The notes beneath the pieces were generated by a model. It did not search any database. It saw only the letters and a list, made by a program, of their open reading frames with translations, and was not told the origin of the DNA. A stretch of DNA of 42,501 nt from Pseudomonas borbori (GTDB taxonomy: Bacteria; Pseudomonadota; Gammaproteobacteria; Pseudomonadales; Pseudomonadaceae). A program made the translations under genes and the position numbers. Numbering within the stretch: position 1 is the first letter of the stretch; every line of letters begins with the position of its first letter. The stretch lies in the NCBI RefSeq assembly GCF_900115555.1, contig NZ_FOWX01000036.1, forward strand, positions 1 to 42,501. The letters run 5' to 3'. Positions 14,138 through 22,746 of this stretch are shown here, in pieces.

Positions 14138-14770
14138 TTACCGACGCAGCGCCTGACTTTCGCGCAACATGTCCAGGGCGCTATCGACCAGCAGCTCGGC
14201 ATCGCGCTGCAGCGGGAAGCTTTCCGGCACCAGCAGCCACTGGCTGAGCAGGCCGTCGATGTAGGCATGCAGGCAGATCGCCGCGCGGGCGGTGTCCAGT
14301 GTGGCGGGGAGTTGCTGGCGCTGGACCGCATTGCGCAGCGACTGGTCGATGCGCCCGTTGCATTCCACGTTGTCGGTTTGACGCTGCTGGCGCAGGTCGC
14401 TCATCTCGTCGGTGAGTTCGCAGCGGTGAAAGAGGATTTCGGTGATCCGGCGGGTTTTCGGATCCAGCGCCACCCGCTGCAACAGCGTGATCAGCAGCTG
14501 GCGCATGCAGCCCAGCGGGTCGGCCTCATCCGGGCTCTCGCCGGCCCTGGCCAGTTCGTCCAGCGGCTCGTGCAAGCTGTCCAGCATGGCCTGGATCAGG
14601 TCGGCCTTGTCCTTGAAATGCCAGTAGATCGCCCCGCGAGTGACGCCGGCAATGCCGGCAATTTCGGCCAGCGTGGTGCGCGAGATGCCGCGCTCGTAGA
14701 AAGCCTTTTCGGCCGCCTCGAGTATCTGGCTGCGCGTCTGCTGAGCCTCCTCTTTGGTGCGACGAACCAT
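14138..14770 (-). CDS. ttgR: TetR-family repressor of efflux operon (TtgR-like)
   Basis: The 210-residue protein begins MVRRTKEEAQQTRSQILEAA, nearly the same as TtgR of P. putida. It has the TetR helix-turn-helix (TTLAEIAGIAGVTRGAIYWHF, split here as residues 32-52) and a C-terminal ligand-binding half (RRITEILFHRCELTDEM, then AYIDGLLSQWLL). TtgR represses the ttgABC pump and is released by antibiotics and plant phenolics. The gene is divergent from ttgA, and a TtgR-type operator lies between them. The ATG at 14768-14770 has GAGG about 9 bases upstream. The C-terminus and stop are intact although repeat copy 3 lies 72 bases beyond it. Confidence 0.9.
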   Translation of the reverse strand: MVRRTKEEAQQTRSQILEAAEKAFYERGISRTTLAEIAGIAGVTRGAIYWHFKDKADLIQAMLDSLHEPLDELARAGESPDEADPLGCMRQLLITLLQRVALDPKTRRITEILFHRCELTDEMSDLRQQRQTDNVECNGRIDQSLRNAVQRQQLPATLDTARAAICLHAYIDGLLSQWLLVPESFPLQRDAELLVDSALDMLRESQALRR

Positions 14771-14881
14771 GGCAGTAACCCTCGATCAGGATGGCTTCAC
14801 CCAGGAAGCTATTGGCAGGCAAGGCTTTCATTGAGCCTTTGACTGATTTTCACATTTTGTTGCTTCTGCGAATTAAAAAAC

Positions 14882-14909
14882 TACTTACAAACATTCATGA
14901 ACGTAAGTA
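14882..14909. promoter_or_regulatory. TtgR-type operator between ttgR and ttgABC
   Basis: TACTTAC (14882-14888) and GTAAGTA (14903-14909) are perfect arms flanking AAACATTCATGAAC. The arrangement and the TTACAAACA/GTAAGTA words match the operator described for P. putida TtgR, which overlaps both divergent promoters. Confidence 0.8.
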
Positions 14910-15002
14910 TATTGATTAGCAGTCTACTTATCCAACCTCTCATCCGACTTTGTCACTGGCATTTCGCTCAAGCGCCTTGCCAGACGCCCGACCGAGGCCC
15001 CC

Positions 15003-16157
15003 ATGCGATTCAATCCGGTTTTCCCCATGCTGGTTAGCGCCGCCGTTCTGACCGTCCTGCTCAGCGGTTGCCAACAGGAAGAAGCGCCGCCTGCCGCACA
15101 ACTGCCGCAAGTCGGCGTGGTCACCCTGCAACCACAGGCCTTTACCCTGACCTCCGAGCTGCCAGGACGCACCAGCGCGTACCGCATTGCCGAAGTGCGC
15201 CCGCAGGTCAACGGCATCATTCTCAAGCGCCTGTTCACCGAGGGCCGCGAAGTCAAAGCCGGCCAGCAGCTTTATCAGATCGACTCCTCGACCTATGAGG
15301 CGACCCTGAAAAGCGCGCAAGCCTCGCTGCAGTCGAGCAAGTCCCTGGCCGATCGCTACAAGCTGCTGGTCGACGAGCAGGCCGTCAGCCGTCAGGAGTT
15401 CGACGAGGCGCAAGCCAAGCGCCTGCAGGCCGAAGCCGTCGTGCAAAGCGCGCAGATCGACCTGCGTTACACGAAGGTGCTGGCGCCGATCTCCGGGCGC
15501 ATCGGCCGTTCGGCGATAACCGAGGGCGCGTTGGTCAGCAGTGGCCAGAGCAGCGCCATGGCGGTGATCCAGCAGTTGGATCCGATCTATGTCGACGTCA
15601 CCCAATCCTCGATGGAAATGCTCAAGCTGCGCCGCGAGCTGGCCAGCGGGCAGTTGCAGAAAGCCGGCGACAACGCCGCCCGGGTCAAGTTGATCCTGGA
15701 AGACGGCAGCGAATACGCAGAGCTTGGCCAACTGGAATTTTCCGAGGTCTCGGTCGATGAAGGCACCGGTTCGGTGACCCTGCGCGCGGTGTTCCCCAAC
15801 CCGAACCACGACCTGTTGCCGGGCATGTTCGTCCACGCCCAGCTGCAGGCCGGGGTCAACAGCCAGGCCATCCTCGCCCCGCAACAAGGCGTGACCCGCA
15901 ACCTGAAAGGGCAACCCACGGCCCTGGTGGTCAATCGGGACAACAAGGTCGAACTGCGCGAGCTCAAGGCCGACCGCACCGTCGGCAGTCTATGGCTGAT
16001 CAATGACGGCCTGAACAGCGGCGATCGCCTGATCACCGAGGGCCTGCAGTTCGTCAAGCCAGGCGACGAGGTCAGCGTCAGCGCGGCGCGCAATGTCCAG
16101 GCGGCCAAACCGACCCTTGCGGCTAGCAGCGCCAAAGCGCGCGGCCAGGGGGAGTAA
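15003..16157 (+). CDS. ttgA: RND efflux periplasmic adaptor (TtgA/MexA-like)
   Basis: The 384-residue lipoprotein has a signal peptide with the lipobox LSGC (Cys at residue 23), so it is anchored in the inner membrane facing the periplasm. Barrel-sandwich halves are seen at about 60-100 (VRPQVNGIILKRLFTEGREV) and 155-190 (VLAPISGRIGRSAITEGALV), with an alpha-hairpin between them (about 100-150). Beta-barrel and membrane-proximal domains follow (FPNPNHDLLPGMFVHAQL). The protein links the inner-membrane pump TtgB to the outer-membrane channel TtgC. ATG at 15003 follows GAGG. It is the first gene of ttgABC; ttgB begins 3 bases after its stop, with its ribosome site inside the ttgA end. Confidence 0.92.
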   Translation: MRFNPVFPMLVSAAVLTVLLSGCQQEEAPPAAQLPQVGVVTLQPQAFTLTSELPGRTSAYRIAEVRPQVNGIILKRLFTEGREVKAGQQLYQIDSSTYEATLKSAQASLQSSKSLADRYKLLVDEQAVSRQEFDEAQAKRLQAEAVVQSAQIDLRYTKVLAPISGRIGRSAITEGALVSSGQSSAMAVIQQLDPIYVDVTQSSMEMLKLRRELASGQLQKAGDNAARVKLILEDGSEYAELGQLEFSEVSVDEGTGSVTLRAVFPNPNHDLLPGMFVHAQLQAGVNSQAILAPQQGVTRNLKGQPTALVVNRDNKVELRELKADRTVGSLWLINDGLNSGDRLITEGLQFVKPGDEVSVSAARNVQAAKPTLAASSAKARGQGE

Positions 16158-16160
16158 CCC

Positions 16161-19100
16161 ATGTCGAAATTCTTTATCGATCGGCCGATCTTCGCCTGGG
16201 TGATAGCCCTGGTCATCATGCTGGTCGGCGCGCTGTCGCTGCTCAAGCTGCCGATAAACCAATACCCGAGCATCGCACCGCCGGCCATCGCCATCGCCGT
16301 GAACTACCCGGGCGCGTCCGCACAGACGGTGCAGGACACCGTGGTACAGGTGATCGAGCAGCAGCTCAACGGCATCGACAATTTGCGCTATGTCACCTCG
16401 GAAAGTAATTCCGACGGCAGCATGGCCATCACCGCCACCTTCAACCAGGGCACCAACCCGGACACCGCCCAGGTCCAGGTGCAGAACAAGCTCAACCTGG
16501 CCACCCCGCTGCTGCCGCAGGAAGTTCAGCAGCAGGGCATCCGTGTGACCAAGGCGGTGAAGAACTTCCTGATGGTGATCGGCCTGGTCTCCGAGGACGG
16601 CAGCATGAGCAAGGACGACCTGGCCAACTACATCGTCTCCAACATGCAGGATCCGATCTCGCGCACCGCCGGCGTCGGTGACTTCCAGGTGTTCGGCGCC
16701 CAGTACGCCATGCGCATCTGGCTCGACCCGGCCAAGCTGAACAACTTCCAGCTGACCCCGGTGGACGTGAAAACCGCCATCGCCGCGCAGAACGTCCAGG
16801 TCTCTTCCGGCCAGCTCGGCGGTTTGCCGGCGGTGCAGGGCCAGCAGTTGAACGCCACCATCATCGGCAAGACCCGCCTGCAGAGCGCCGAACAATTCTC
16901 CGCCATCCTGCTCAAGGTCAACCCGGACGGCTCGCAGGTACGCCTCGGCGATGTGGCCGAGGTCGCCCTGGGCGGCGAAAACTACGGCATCAGCGCCCAG
17001 TTCAACGGCAAGCCGGCCTCTGGCCTGGCCGTCAAGCTGGCGACCGGCGCCAACGCCCTGGAAACCGCCAAGGCATTGCGCGCGACTATTGCCGAGTTGG
17101 AGCCGTTCTTCCCGCCAGGCATGGAGGTGGTGTTCCCGTACGACACCACACCGGTGGTGAGCGAGTCGATTTCCGGCGTGGTGCACACCCTGCTCGAAGC
17201 CATTGCCCTGGTGTTTCTGGTGATGTACCTGTTCCTGCAGAACTTCCGCGCCACCCTGATTACCACCATGACGGTACCGGTGGTGCTGCTCGGCACCTTC
17301 GGCGTGCTCGCCGCCTTCGGCTTCAGCATCAACACCCTGACCATGTTCGGCATGGTGCTGGCCATCGGCCTGCTGGTGGACGATGCCATAGTCGTGGTGG
17401 AAAACGTCGAACGGGTGATGGCCGAAGAAGGCCTGTCGCCGAAAGAAGCCACGCGTAAATCCATGGGTCAGATCCAGGGTGCGCTGGTCGGCATCGGCCT
17501 GGTCTTGACCGCCGTGCTGCTGCCGATGGCGTTTTTCAGCGGCTCAACCGGGGTGATCTACCAGCAGTTCTCGATCACCATCGTCTCGGCCATGGTGCTG
17601 TCGGTGCTGGTGGCGCTGATTTTCACCCCGGCACTCTGCGCGACCCTGCTCAAGCCGCTTGGCAAAGGCGAGCATGCGCCCAGGCGCGGCTTCTTCGGCT
17701 GGTTCAACCGCAGCTTCGAGCGTGGCGTGCAACGCTACGAGCGCGGTGTCGCGAGCATGCTGCGGCACAAGCTGCCGTACCTGCTGGCCTATCTGCTGAT
17801 CATCGTCGGCATGCTCGCGCTGTTCACCCGCATCCCCACCGCCTTCCTCCCGGAGGAAGATCAGGGCGTGCTGTTCGCCCAGGTGCAGACGCCGGCTGGC
17901 TCCAGCGCGGAGCGTACCCAGGTGGTGGTCGACGAGATGCGCAGTCACCTGCTCAGCGAGGAGGCGGATACCGTCAGCTCGGTATTCACCGTCACCGGCT
18001 TCAACTTCGCCGGTCGCGGCCAGAGCTCGGGTATGGCCTTCATCATGCTCAAGCCCTGGGACCAGCGTTCGGCGGAGAACAGCGTGTTCAATCTGGCGCA
18101 GCGCGCGCAACAGCACTTCTTCAGCTTGCGCGACGCCATGGTGTTCGCCTTCGTGCCACCGGCGGTGCTTGAGCTGGGCAACGCCAGCGGCTTCGACCTG
18201 TTCCTCCAGGATCGCGCCGGGGTCGGCCACGACAAGCTGATGGCAGCGCGCAACCAGTTCCTTGGCATGGCCGCGCAAAGCAAGGTGCTGGCCGGCGTAC
18301 GGCCGAACGGGCTGAACGATGAGCCGCAGTACCAACTGAGCATCGACGACGAACGCGCCAGCGCCCTCGGGGTGACCCTGGCGAACATCAACCAGACCCT
18401 GTCGATTGCCCTGGGTGGCAGCTACGTCAACGACTTCATCGACCGCGGCCGGGTGAAAAAGGTGTACCTGCAGGGCCAGTCCAGCTCGCGGATGAGCCCG
18501 GAAGACCTGAACAAGTGGTACGTGCGCAACGACAGCGGCGAAATGGTGCCCTTCTCGGCCTTCGCCAGTGGCGAGTGGATCTACGGTGCACCCAAGCTGA
18601 CCCGCTACAACGGCGTCGCGGCCATGGAAATCCTCGGTACGCCAGCTCCCGGTTACAGCTCCGGCGAGGCCATGGCGGAAGTCGAGGCGCTGGCGCGGAA
18701 ACTGCCGGCGGGCATCGGCTATTCCTGGACCGGACTGTCCTACGAGGAGCGCCTGTCCGGCTCGCAAGCACCGGCCCTGTATGCGCTCTCGCTGCTGATG
18801 GTATTCCTCTGTCTGGCCGCCCTGTACGAGAGCTGGTCGATCCCGATTGCGGTGATGCTGGTGGTGCCGCTGGGCATCATCGGCGCCCTCGCGGCCACCA
18901 GCATGCGTGGGCTGTCCAACGATGTGTACTTCCAGGTCGGCTTGCTGACGACCATTGGCCTGGCGGCGAAAAACGCCATCCTGATCGTCGAGTTCGCCAA
19001 GGAGCTGCACGAGCAAGGGCGCAGCCTGAGCGAGGCGGCGATCGAAGCCTGTCGCATGCGTTTGCGCCCGATCATCATGACCTCGCTGGCCTTCGGCCTC

Positions 19101-19301
19101 GGCGTGGTGCCGCTGGCCATCGCCAGCGGCGCCGGCTCGGGCAGCCAGCACGCCATCGGTACCGGGGTGCTCGGCGGCATGACCAGCGCCACCGTCCTGG
19201 CGATCTTCTGGGTGCCCCTGTTCTTCGTCACGGTCTCGTCACTGTTCCACAGCAAGAAAAGCAAGCAGAGCGAAACATTCGTCGAGGAGGCGGCCCAATG
19301 A
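16161..19301 (+). CDS. ttgB: RND multidrug efflux transporter (TtgB/MexB-like)
   Basis: The 1046-residue length matches MexB and AcrB. It starts MSKFFIDRPIFAWVIALVIM, the usual first membrane helix of hydrophobe/amphiphile RND pumps. The proton-relay pair D407-D408 is present in IGLLVDDAIVVVENV in helix 4, and the second-half motif GLAAKNAILIVEFAKELHEQ is present. The protein is a proton-driven trimer exporting antibiotics, solvents and other hydrophobic compounds through TtgC. Its stop overlaps the ttgC start (ATGA at 19298-19301), which indicates translational coupling. No truncation or unusual residue is seen. Confidence 0.95.
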   Translation: MSKFFIDRPIFAWVIALVIMLVGALSLLKLPINQYPSIAPPAIAIAVNYPGASAQTVQDTVVQVIEQQLNGIDNLRYVTSESNSDGSMAITATFNQGTNPDTAQVQVQNKLNLATPLLPQEVQQQGIRVTKAVKNFLMVIGLVSEDGSMSKDDLANYIVSNMQDPISRTAGVGDFQVFGAQYAMRIWLDPAKLNNFQLTPVDVKTAIAAQNVQVSSGQLGGLPAVQGQQLNATIIGKTRLQSAEQFSAILLKVNPDGSQVRLGDVAEVALGGENYGISAQFNGKPASGLAVKLATGANALETAKALRATIAELEPFFPPGMEVVFPYDTTPVVSESISGVVHTLLEAIALVFLVMYLFLQNFRATLITTMTVPVVLLGTFGVLAAFGFSINTLTMFGMVLAIGLLVDDAIVVVENVERVMAEEGLSPKEATRKSMGQIQGALVGIGLVLTAVLLPMAFFSGSTGVIYQQFSITIVSAMVLSVLVALIFTPALCATLLKPLGKGEHAPRRGFFGWFNRSFERGVQRYERGVASMLRHKLPYLLAYLLIIVGMLALFTRIPTAFLPEEDQGVLFAQVQTPAGSSAERTQVVVDEMRSHLLSEEADTVSSVFTVTGFNFAGRGQSSGMAFIMLKPWDQRSAENSVFNLAQRAQQHFFSLRDAMVFAFVPPAVLELGNASGFDLFLQDRAGVGHDKLMAARNQFLGMAAQSKVLAGVRPNGLNDEPQYQLSIDDERASALGVTLANINQTLSIALGGSYVNDFIDRGRVKKVYLQGQSSSRMSPEDLNKWYVRNDSGEMVPFSAFASGEWIYGAPKLTRYNGVAAMEILGTPAPGYSSGEAMAEVEALARKLPAGIGYSWTGLSYEERLSGSQAPALYALSLLMVFLCLAALYESWSIPIAVMLVVPLGIIGALAATSMRGLSNDVYFQVGLLTTIGLAAKNAILIVEFAKELHEQGRSLSEAAIEACRMRLRPIIMTSLAFGLGVVPLAIASGAGSGSQHAIGTGVLGGMTSATVLAIFWVPLFFVTVSSLFHSKKSKQSETFVEEAAQ

Positions 19302-20749
19302 ACCAGACCCTGGTATCCATCGCCGTCGCCACCCTGCTGCTCAGCGGCTGCTCGCTGATCCCCGATTACCAGCAACCGCCCGCGCCGATGGCCGGCCAAT
19401 GGCCCCAGGGCCAGGCCTATGCGCCAGCCGAGGCGGCCGTCAGCGCCGCCGCCGAGCAAGGCTGGCGCGACTACTTCCGCGACCCGGCCTTGCAACAGTT
19501 GATCGAGACCGCGCTGGTGAACAACCGCGACCTGCGCGTCGCCGTCTTGAATATCGAGGCCTACCGCGCGCAGTACCGCATCCAGCGCGCCGACTTGCTG
19601 CCGGCGGTCAGCGCGGATGGCGGCGGCAGCCGGCAACGCCTGCCGGCGGACGTCGAACAAACCGCTAGCGCCGGGATCAGCAGCCAGTACTCGGCGACCC
19701 TCGGCGTCAGCGCCTATGAGCTGGACCTGTTCGGTCGCGTGCGCAGCCTCAGCCAGCAGGCGCTGGAAACCTACCTGTCCAGCGAAGAGGCGCGGCGCTC
19801 CACGCAAATCAGCCTGGTCGCCAGTGTCGCCAACGCCTACCTGACCTGGCAGGCCGATCAAGCCCTGCTGCAGCTGACCGAAGACACCCTCGCCGCCTAC
19901 GAGCAAAGCTACCAGCTGACCCTGCGCAGCAGCGAGATCGGCGTGGCGTCGGCGCTCGACCTGAGCCAGTCGCGCACCTCGGTCGAAGGCGCCCGGGTCA
20001 AGCTGGCGCAATACCAACGCCTGGTCGCGCAGGACCGCAACGGCCTCACCCTGCTCTTGGGCAGCGGCCTGCCGGCGGATCTGCCCGCCAGCCAACCGCT
20101 CGACGCAGAGCTGCTCAGCCAGGTGCCGGCCGGGCTGCCGTCGGACCTGCTGCAACGACGCCCGGACATTCTCGAAGCCGAGCACCTGCTCAAGGCGGCC
20201 AACGCCAACATAGGCGCGGCGCGGGCGGCGTTCTTCCCGCGCATCAGCCTGACCGCCAATGCCGGCAGCCTCAGCCCGGATCTCTCCGGGCTATTCGGCG
20301 GCGGTTCGGGCACCTGGCTGTTCCAGCCGCAGATCAGCCTGCCGATCTTCACTGCCGGCAGCCTGCGGGCCAGCCTGGATTACGCGAAGATCCAGAAGGA
20401 CATCGGCGTCGCCCGCTACGAGCAGAGCATCCAGACCGCCTTCCAGGAGGTTGCCGACGGCCTGGCGGCCCGCCAGACCTACCAGCGCCAACTCCAGGCC
20501 CAGCGTGATCTGGTCGAAGCCAACCAGGACTACTACCGCCTGGCCGAGCGCCGCTACCGCATCGGCATCGACAGCAACCTGACCTTCCTCGATGCCCAGC
20601 GCTCGTTGTTCAGCGCGCAACAGGCGCTGATCAGCGATCGACTGGCGCAGCTGACCAGCGAAGTGAACCTGTACAAGGCACTCGGCGGTGGCTGGCGCGA
20701 ACGCAGCGATCAGGCCGCGCGCGCACCTCAGGTGCCCGCGGAGGGCTAG
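19298..20749 (+). CDS. ttgC: outer-membrane efflux channel lipoprotein (TtgC/OprM-like)
   Basis: The 483-residue protein (OprM is 485) starts at ATG 19298, overlapping the ttgB stop. The signal peptide ends in the lipobox LSGC (MNQTLVSIAVATLLLSGCSL), giving a lipid-anchored outer-membrane channel. The two outer membrane efflux repeats are visible, with family motifs such as YELDLFGRVRSLSQQALE, ILEAEHLLKAANANIGAARAAFFPRISL in the second repeat, and LFQPQISLPIFTAGSL. It forms the trimeric channel and periplasmic tunnel of the TtgABC pump. The longer frame that continues upstream inside ttgB is only a shadow. Confidence 0.93.
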   Translation: MNQTLVSIAVATLLLSGCSLIPDYQQPPAPMAGQWPQGQAYAPAEAAVSAAAEQGWRDYFRDPALQQLIETALVNNRDLRVAVLNIEAYRAQYRIQRADLLPAVSADGGGSRQRLPADVEQTASAGISSQYSATLGVSAYELDLFGRVRSLSQQALETYLSSEEARRSTQISLVASVANAYLTWQADQALLQLTEDTLAAYEQSYQLTLRSSEIGVASALDLSQSRTSVEGARVKLAQYQRLVAQDRNGLTLLLGSGLPADLPASQPLDAELLSQVPAGLPSDLLQRRPDILEAEHLLKAANANIGAARAAFFPRISLTANAGSLSPDLSGLFGGGSGTWLFQPQISLPIFTAGSLRASLDYAKIQKDIGVARYEQSIQTAFQEVADGLAARQTYQRQLQAQRDLVEANQDYYRLAERRYRIGIDSNLTFLDAQRSLFSAQQALISDRLAQLTSEVNLYKALGGGWRERSDQAARAPQVPAEG

Positions 20750-20765
20750 AAGGTTGTGAAAGAAG

Positions 20766-20791
20766 CCGTCTCCTGCGCCCGCAGGAGGCGG
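20766..20791. terminator. hairpin between convergent ttgC and csiR
   Basis: CCGTCTCCTGC (20766-20776) pairs with GCAGGAGGCGG (20781-20791) with one wobble pair and a 4-base loop. No T-run follows on either strand, so it may only weakly stop transcription of the two convergent genes. Confidence 0.4.
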
Positions 20792-20814
20792 TGCACTACG
20801 CAGTGCCTGGCCTG

Positions 20815-21507
20815 CTAGGCCGCCAGTCCCTGCGCCCGCATCAGTTCGCCGATGATCGGCACCGGGCCGAGCAGGTGCTCGCGCATGATGCGGCTGGCCC
20901 GCTCGGCATCGCGCGCCAGGATCGCCTCGACCAGCACCGCATGTTCATGCCGCTTGGCCTGCAAGGCCTGTTCGGAAAACACCGTGTGCTGCAACCAGAG
21001 ATGGCGATAGCGCTCGGCCTGATCGAACAGCGACGCACGCACCTGCAACAGGTGCGGCGAGCCGCAGCCCGCCACTATGGCCTCGTGGAAGGCCTTGTGC
21101 CGGGCATCCCAGAGGCTGAGCATTTCTTCGGCGTTGCGCACCTCGACGACCTTGCCCAGGGTGTGCGCGCGGGCGAGGATTTCCGCTTCCCAGCTGTCGT
21201 CGCCGCGCTCGATCGCCAGGGTCAGGAGCATGGCCTCGAGGTTGGCGCGGGCGTCGTAGATGTCCGCCAACTCGCTCAGCGACATGGGCGCGACCCGATA
21301 GCCGCGCTGGCTGATGGCAACCACCAGGCGCTCGGCCACCAGCTGTGACAAGGCCTCGCGCAACGGCCCGACGCCCAGCCCGTAGCGCTCCTTCAAGCCG
21401 CTCATCAGCAGCTTTTCGCCGGGCTTGAACAGCCCGCGAATGATGTCCCGTTTGAGCACGTCATAGCCACGCACGGCGAAGTTTTCCCGAAAAACTGGTG
21501 CTTCCAT
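20815..21507 (-). CDS. csiR: GntR/FCD-family repressor CsiR
   Basis: The 230-residue protein has an N-terminal GntR winged helix (about 10-75: KRDIIRGLFKPGEKLLMSGLKERYGLGVGPLREALSQL, quoted in outline) and an all-helical FCD ligand domain (about 85-215) with metal-ligand residues in DARHKAFHEAIV and the following helices. It is divergent from csiD, as in E. coli, where CsiR represses the csiD operon and glutarate relieves repression. MEAPVF at 21505-21507 is chosen as start because AGGGG lies 8 bases upstream; two in-frame ATGs further upstream have no ribosome site. Candidate operators lie in the csiD promoter. Confidence 0.85.
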   Translation of the reverse strand: MEAPVFRENFAVRGYDVLKRDIIRGLFKPGEKLLMSGLKERYGLGVGPLREALSQLVAERLVVAISQRGYRVAPMSLSELADIYDARANLEAMLLTLAIERGDDSWEAEILARAHTLGKVVEVRNAEEMLSLWDARHKAFHEAIVAGCGSPHLLQVRASLFDQAERYRHLWLQHTVFSEQALQAKRHEHAVLVEAILARDAERASRIMREHLLGPVPIIGELMRAQGLAA

Positions 21508-21588
21508 CTGAACAGCCCCTTTGGCATACCCCGCCATCATACCGAATCAATCGACAAGAGCTGCTTGCATCCGCGAGCCACACTTTTA

Positions 21589-21632
21589 TTGACACATTTT
21601 AAAAATGTCGATATTTTCAATCTTGATCGACA
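21589..21632 (+). promoter_or_regulatory. csiD promoter with overlapping palindromes (CsiR operator candidate)
   Basis: A sigma-70-type promoter is visible: TTGACA (21589-21594), 17-base spacer, TATTTT (21612-21617). Within the spacer, ACATTTT (21594-21600) and AAAATGT (21602-21608) form a perfect palindrome. TGTCGAT (21606-21612) pairs with ATCGACA (21626-21632) across the -10 region. A repressor bound there would block polymerase, which fits CsiR control; binding is inferred. Confidence 0.6.
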
Positions 21633-21676
21633 TTACCTCGTCCACACCGCTGCACTCCCCGCCCAGGAGAATCGCC

Positions 21677-22654
21677 ATGACCCGCTTCGTTCCCGTCAAA
21701 GATCTAGTTGTCCCGCTACCGCAGGAGCTCAAGGGTTTCACCCTCGCCCCGAGCCCGTACTCGCCGCGTCTGCTGCAACTGACCTTCAGTCACGCCACGG
21801 TCGAGGCGTTTCTCGCGGCCATGGCCGAATGGCCGGTACAGGCCCTGGAGTACAAGTCGTTCCTGCGTTTCCGTGCGGCCAAGCTGCTCGACGAACTGTG
21901 CGCAGGCACCCTGCAGCCGGTGCTGATCAACACCCTGGTCGATCGTGACAGCGGTGGCTTGCTGATCACCCCACAAGGCCTGGATCGCGTGGCGCAGGCC
22001 GACGACATGGTGAAACTGGCCACGGCCGTGGCCCACCTGTTTGGCCGTTCCAACTACGACGCCATGAGTGGCCAGTACTACGCACGCTTCGTGGTGGAGA
22101 ACGTCGATAACTCCGACAGCTACCTGCGCCAGCCGCATCGGGTGATGGAACTGCACACCGACGGCACCTTCGTCGAGCAGGACACCGACTACGTGCTGAT
22201 GATGAAGATCGACGAGCAGCACATGGAAGGTGGCAATTCCCTGCTGCTGCACCTGGATGACTGGGAGCAGTTGCAGGCCTTCAACAGCCACCCGCTGGCG
22301 CGGCGCGACATGCGCTGGACCGCGCCGCCGAGCAAGAAGGTCGACAAAGATGTGTTCCATGCGGTGTTTGACACCGACAACCAGGGCCGGCCGATCATCA
22401 GCTACATCGACCAGTTCGTGCAGCCACGCAACTTCGAGGAAGGCAACTGGCTGACCGATCTGTGCGAATCGCTGGAAACCAGCCAGCACAAGCTGTCGGT
22501 CCCGGTGCCGGTGGGCAGCTTCCTGCTGATCAACAACCACTTCTGGCTGCACGGCCGCGACCGCTTCACCGCCCACCCCGGCCTGCGCCGCGAACTGATG
22601 CGCCAGCGCGGCTACTTCACCCATGCCAAGGTGCTGCGCAACCCGCGCCAGTGA
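21677..22654 (+). CDS. csiD: glutarate 2-hydroxylase (2-oxoglutarate/Fe(II) dioxygenase)
   Basis: The 325-residue protein equals E. coli CsiD/GlaH in length. The iron site H160-x-D162 lies in MELHTDGTFVEQD, and the distal histidine H292 in NNHFWLHGRDRFTAH; the Arg-rich stretch after it (PGLRRELMRQRG) holds the 2-oxoglutarate contact. The enzyme converts glutarate to L-2-hydroxyglutarate in lysine/5-aminovalerate breakdown. The start at 21677 follows AGGAG by 7 bases; an upstream in-frame ATG lies within the promoter region. It is the first gene of the csiD-lhgO-aminotransferase-gabD set and is divergent from csiR. Confidence 0.93.
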   Translation: MTRFVPVKDLVVPLPQELKGFTLAPSPYSPRLLQLTFSHATVEAFLAAMAEWPVQALEYKSFLRFRAAKLLDELCAGTLQPVLINTLVDRDSGGLLITPQGLDRVAQADDMVKLATAVAHLFGRSNYDAMSGQYYARFVVENVDNSDSYLRQPHRVMELHTDGTFVEQDTDYVLMMKIDEQHMEGGNSLLLHLDDWEQLQAFNSHPLARRDMRWTAPPSKKVDKDVFHAVFDTDNQGRPIISYIDQFVQPRNFEEGNWLTDLCESLETSQHKLSVPVPVGSFLLINNHFWLHGRDRFTAHPGLRRELMRQRGYFTHAKVLRNPRQ

Positions 22655-22746
22655 AGCAACGCCCGGCACCGCGCGCCCCTGTCGAGAGCCCGCCGGTCGC
22701 AAGGCCGGCGCTCTCGCACACCCACTCCAAGATCGCAGGCAACGGC

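Noticed and set aside
17544..19151. 535-codon minus-strand frame opposite ttgB
   Set aside because: Antisense shadow of a GC-rich RND gene; His/Gln/Arg-rich product with no domain pattern.
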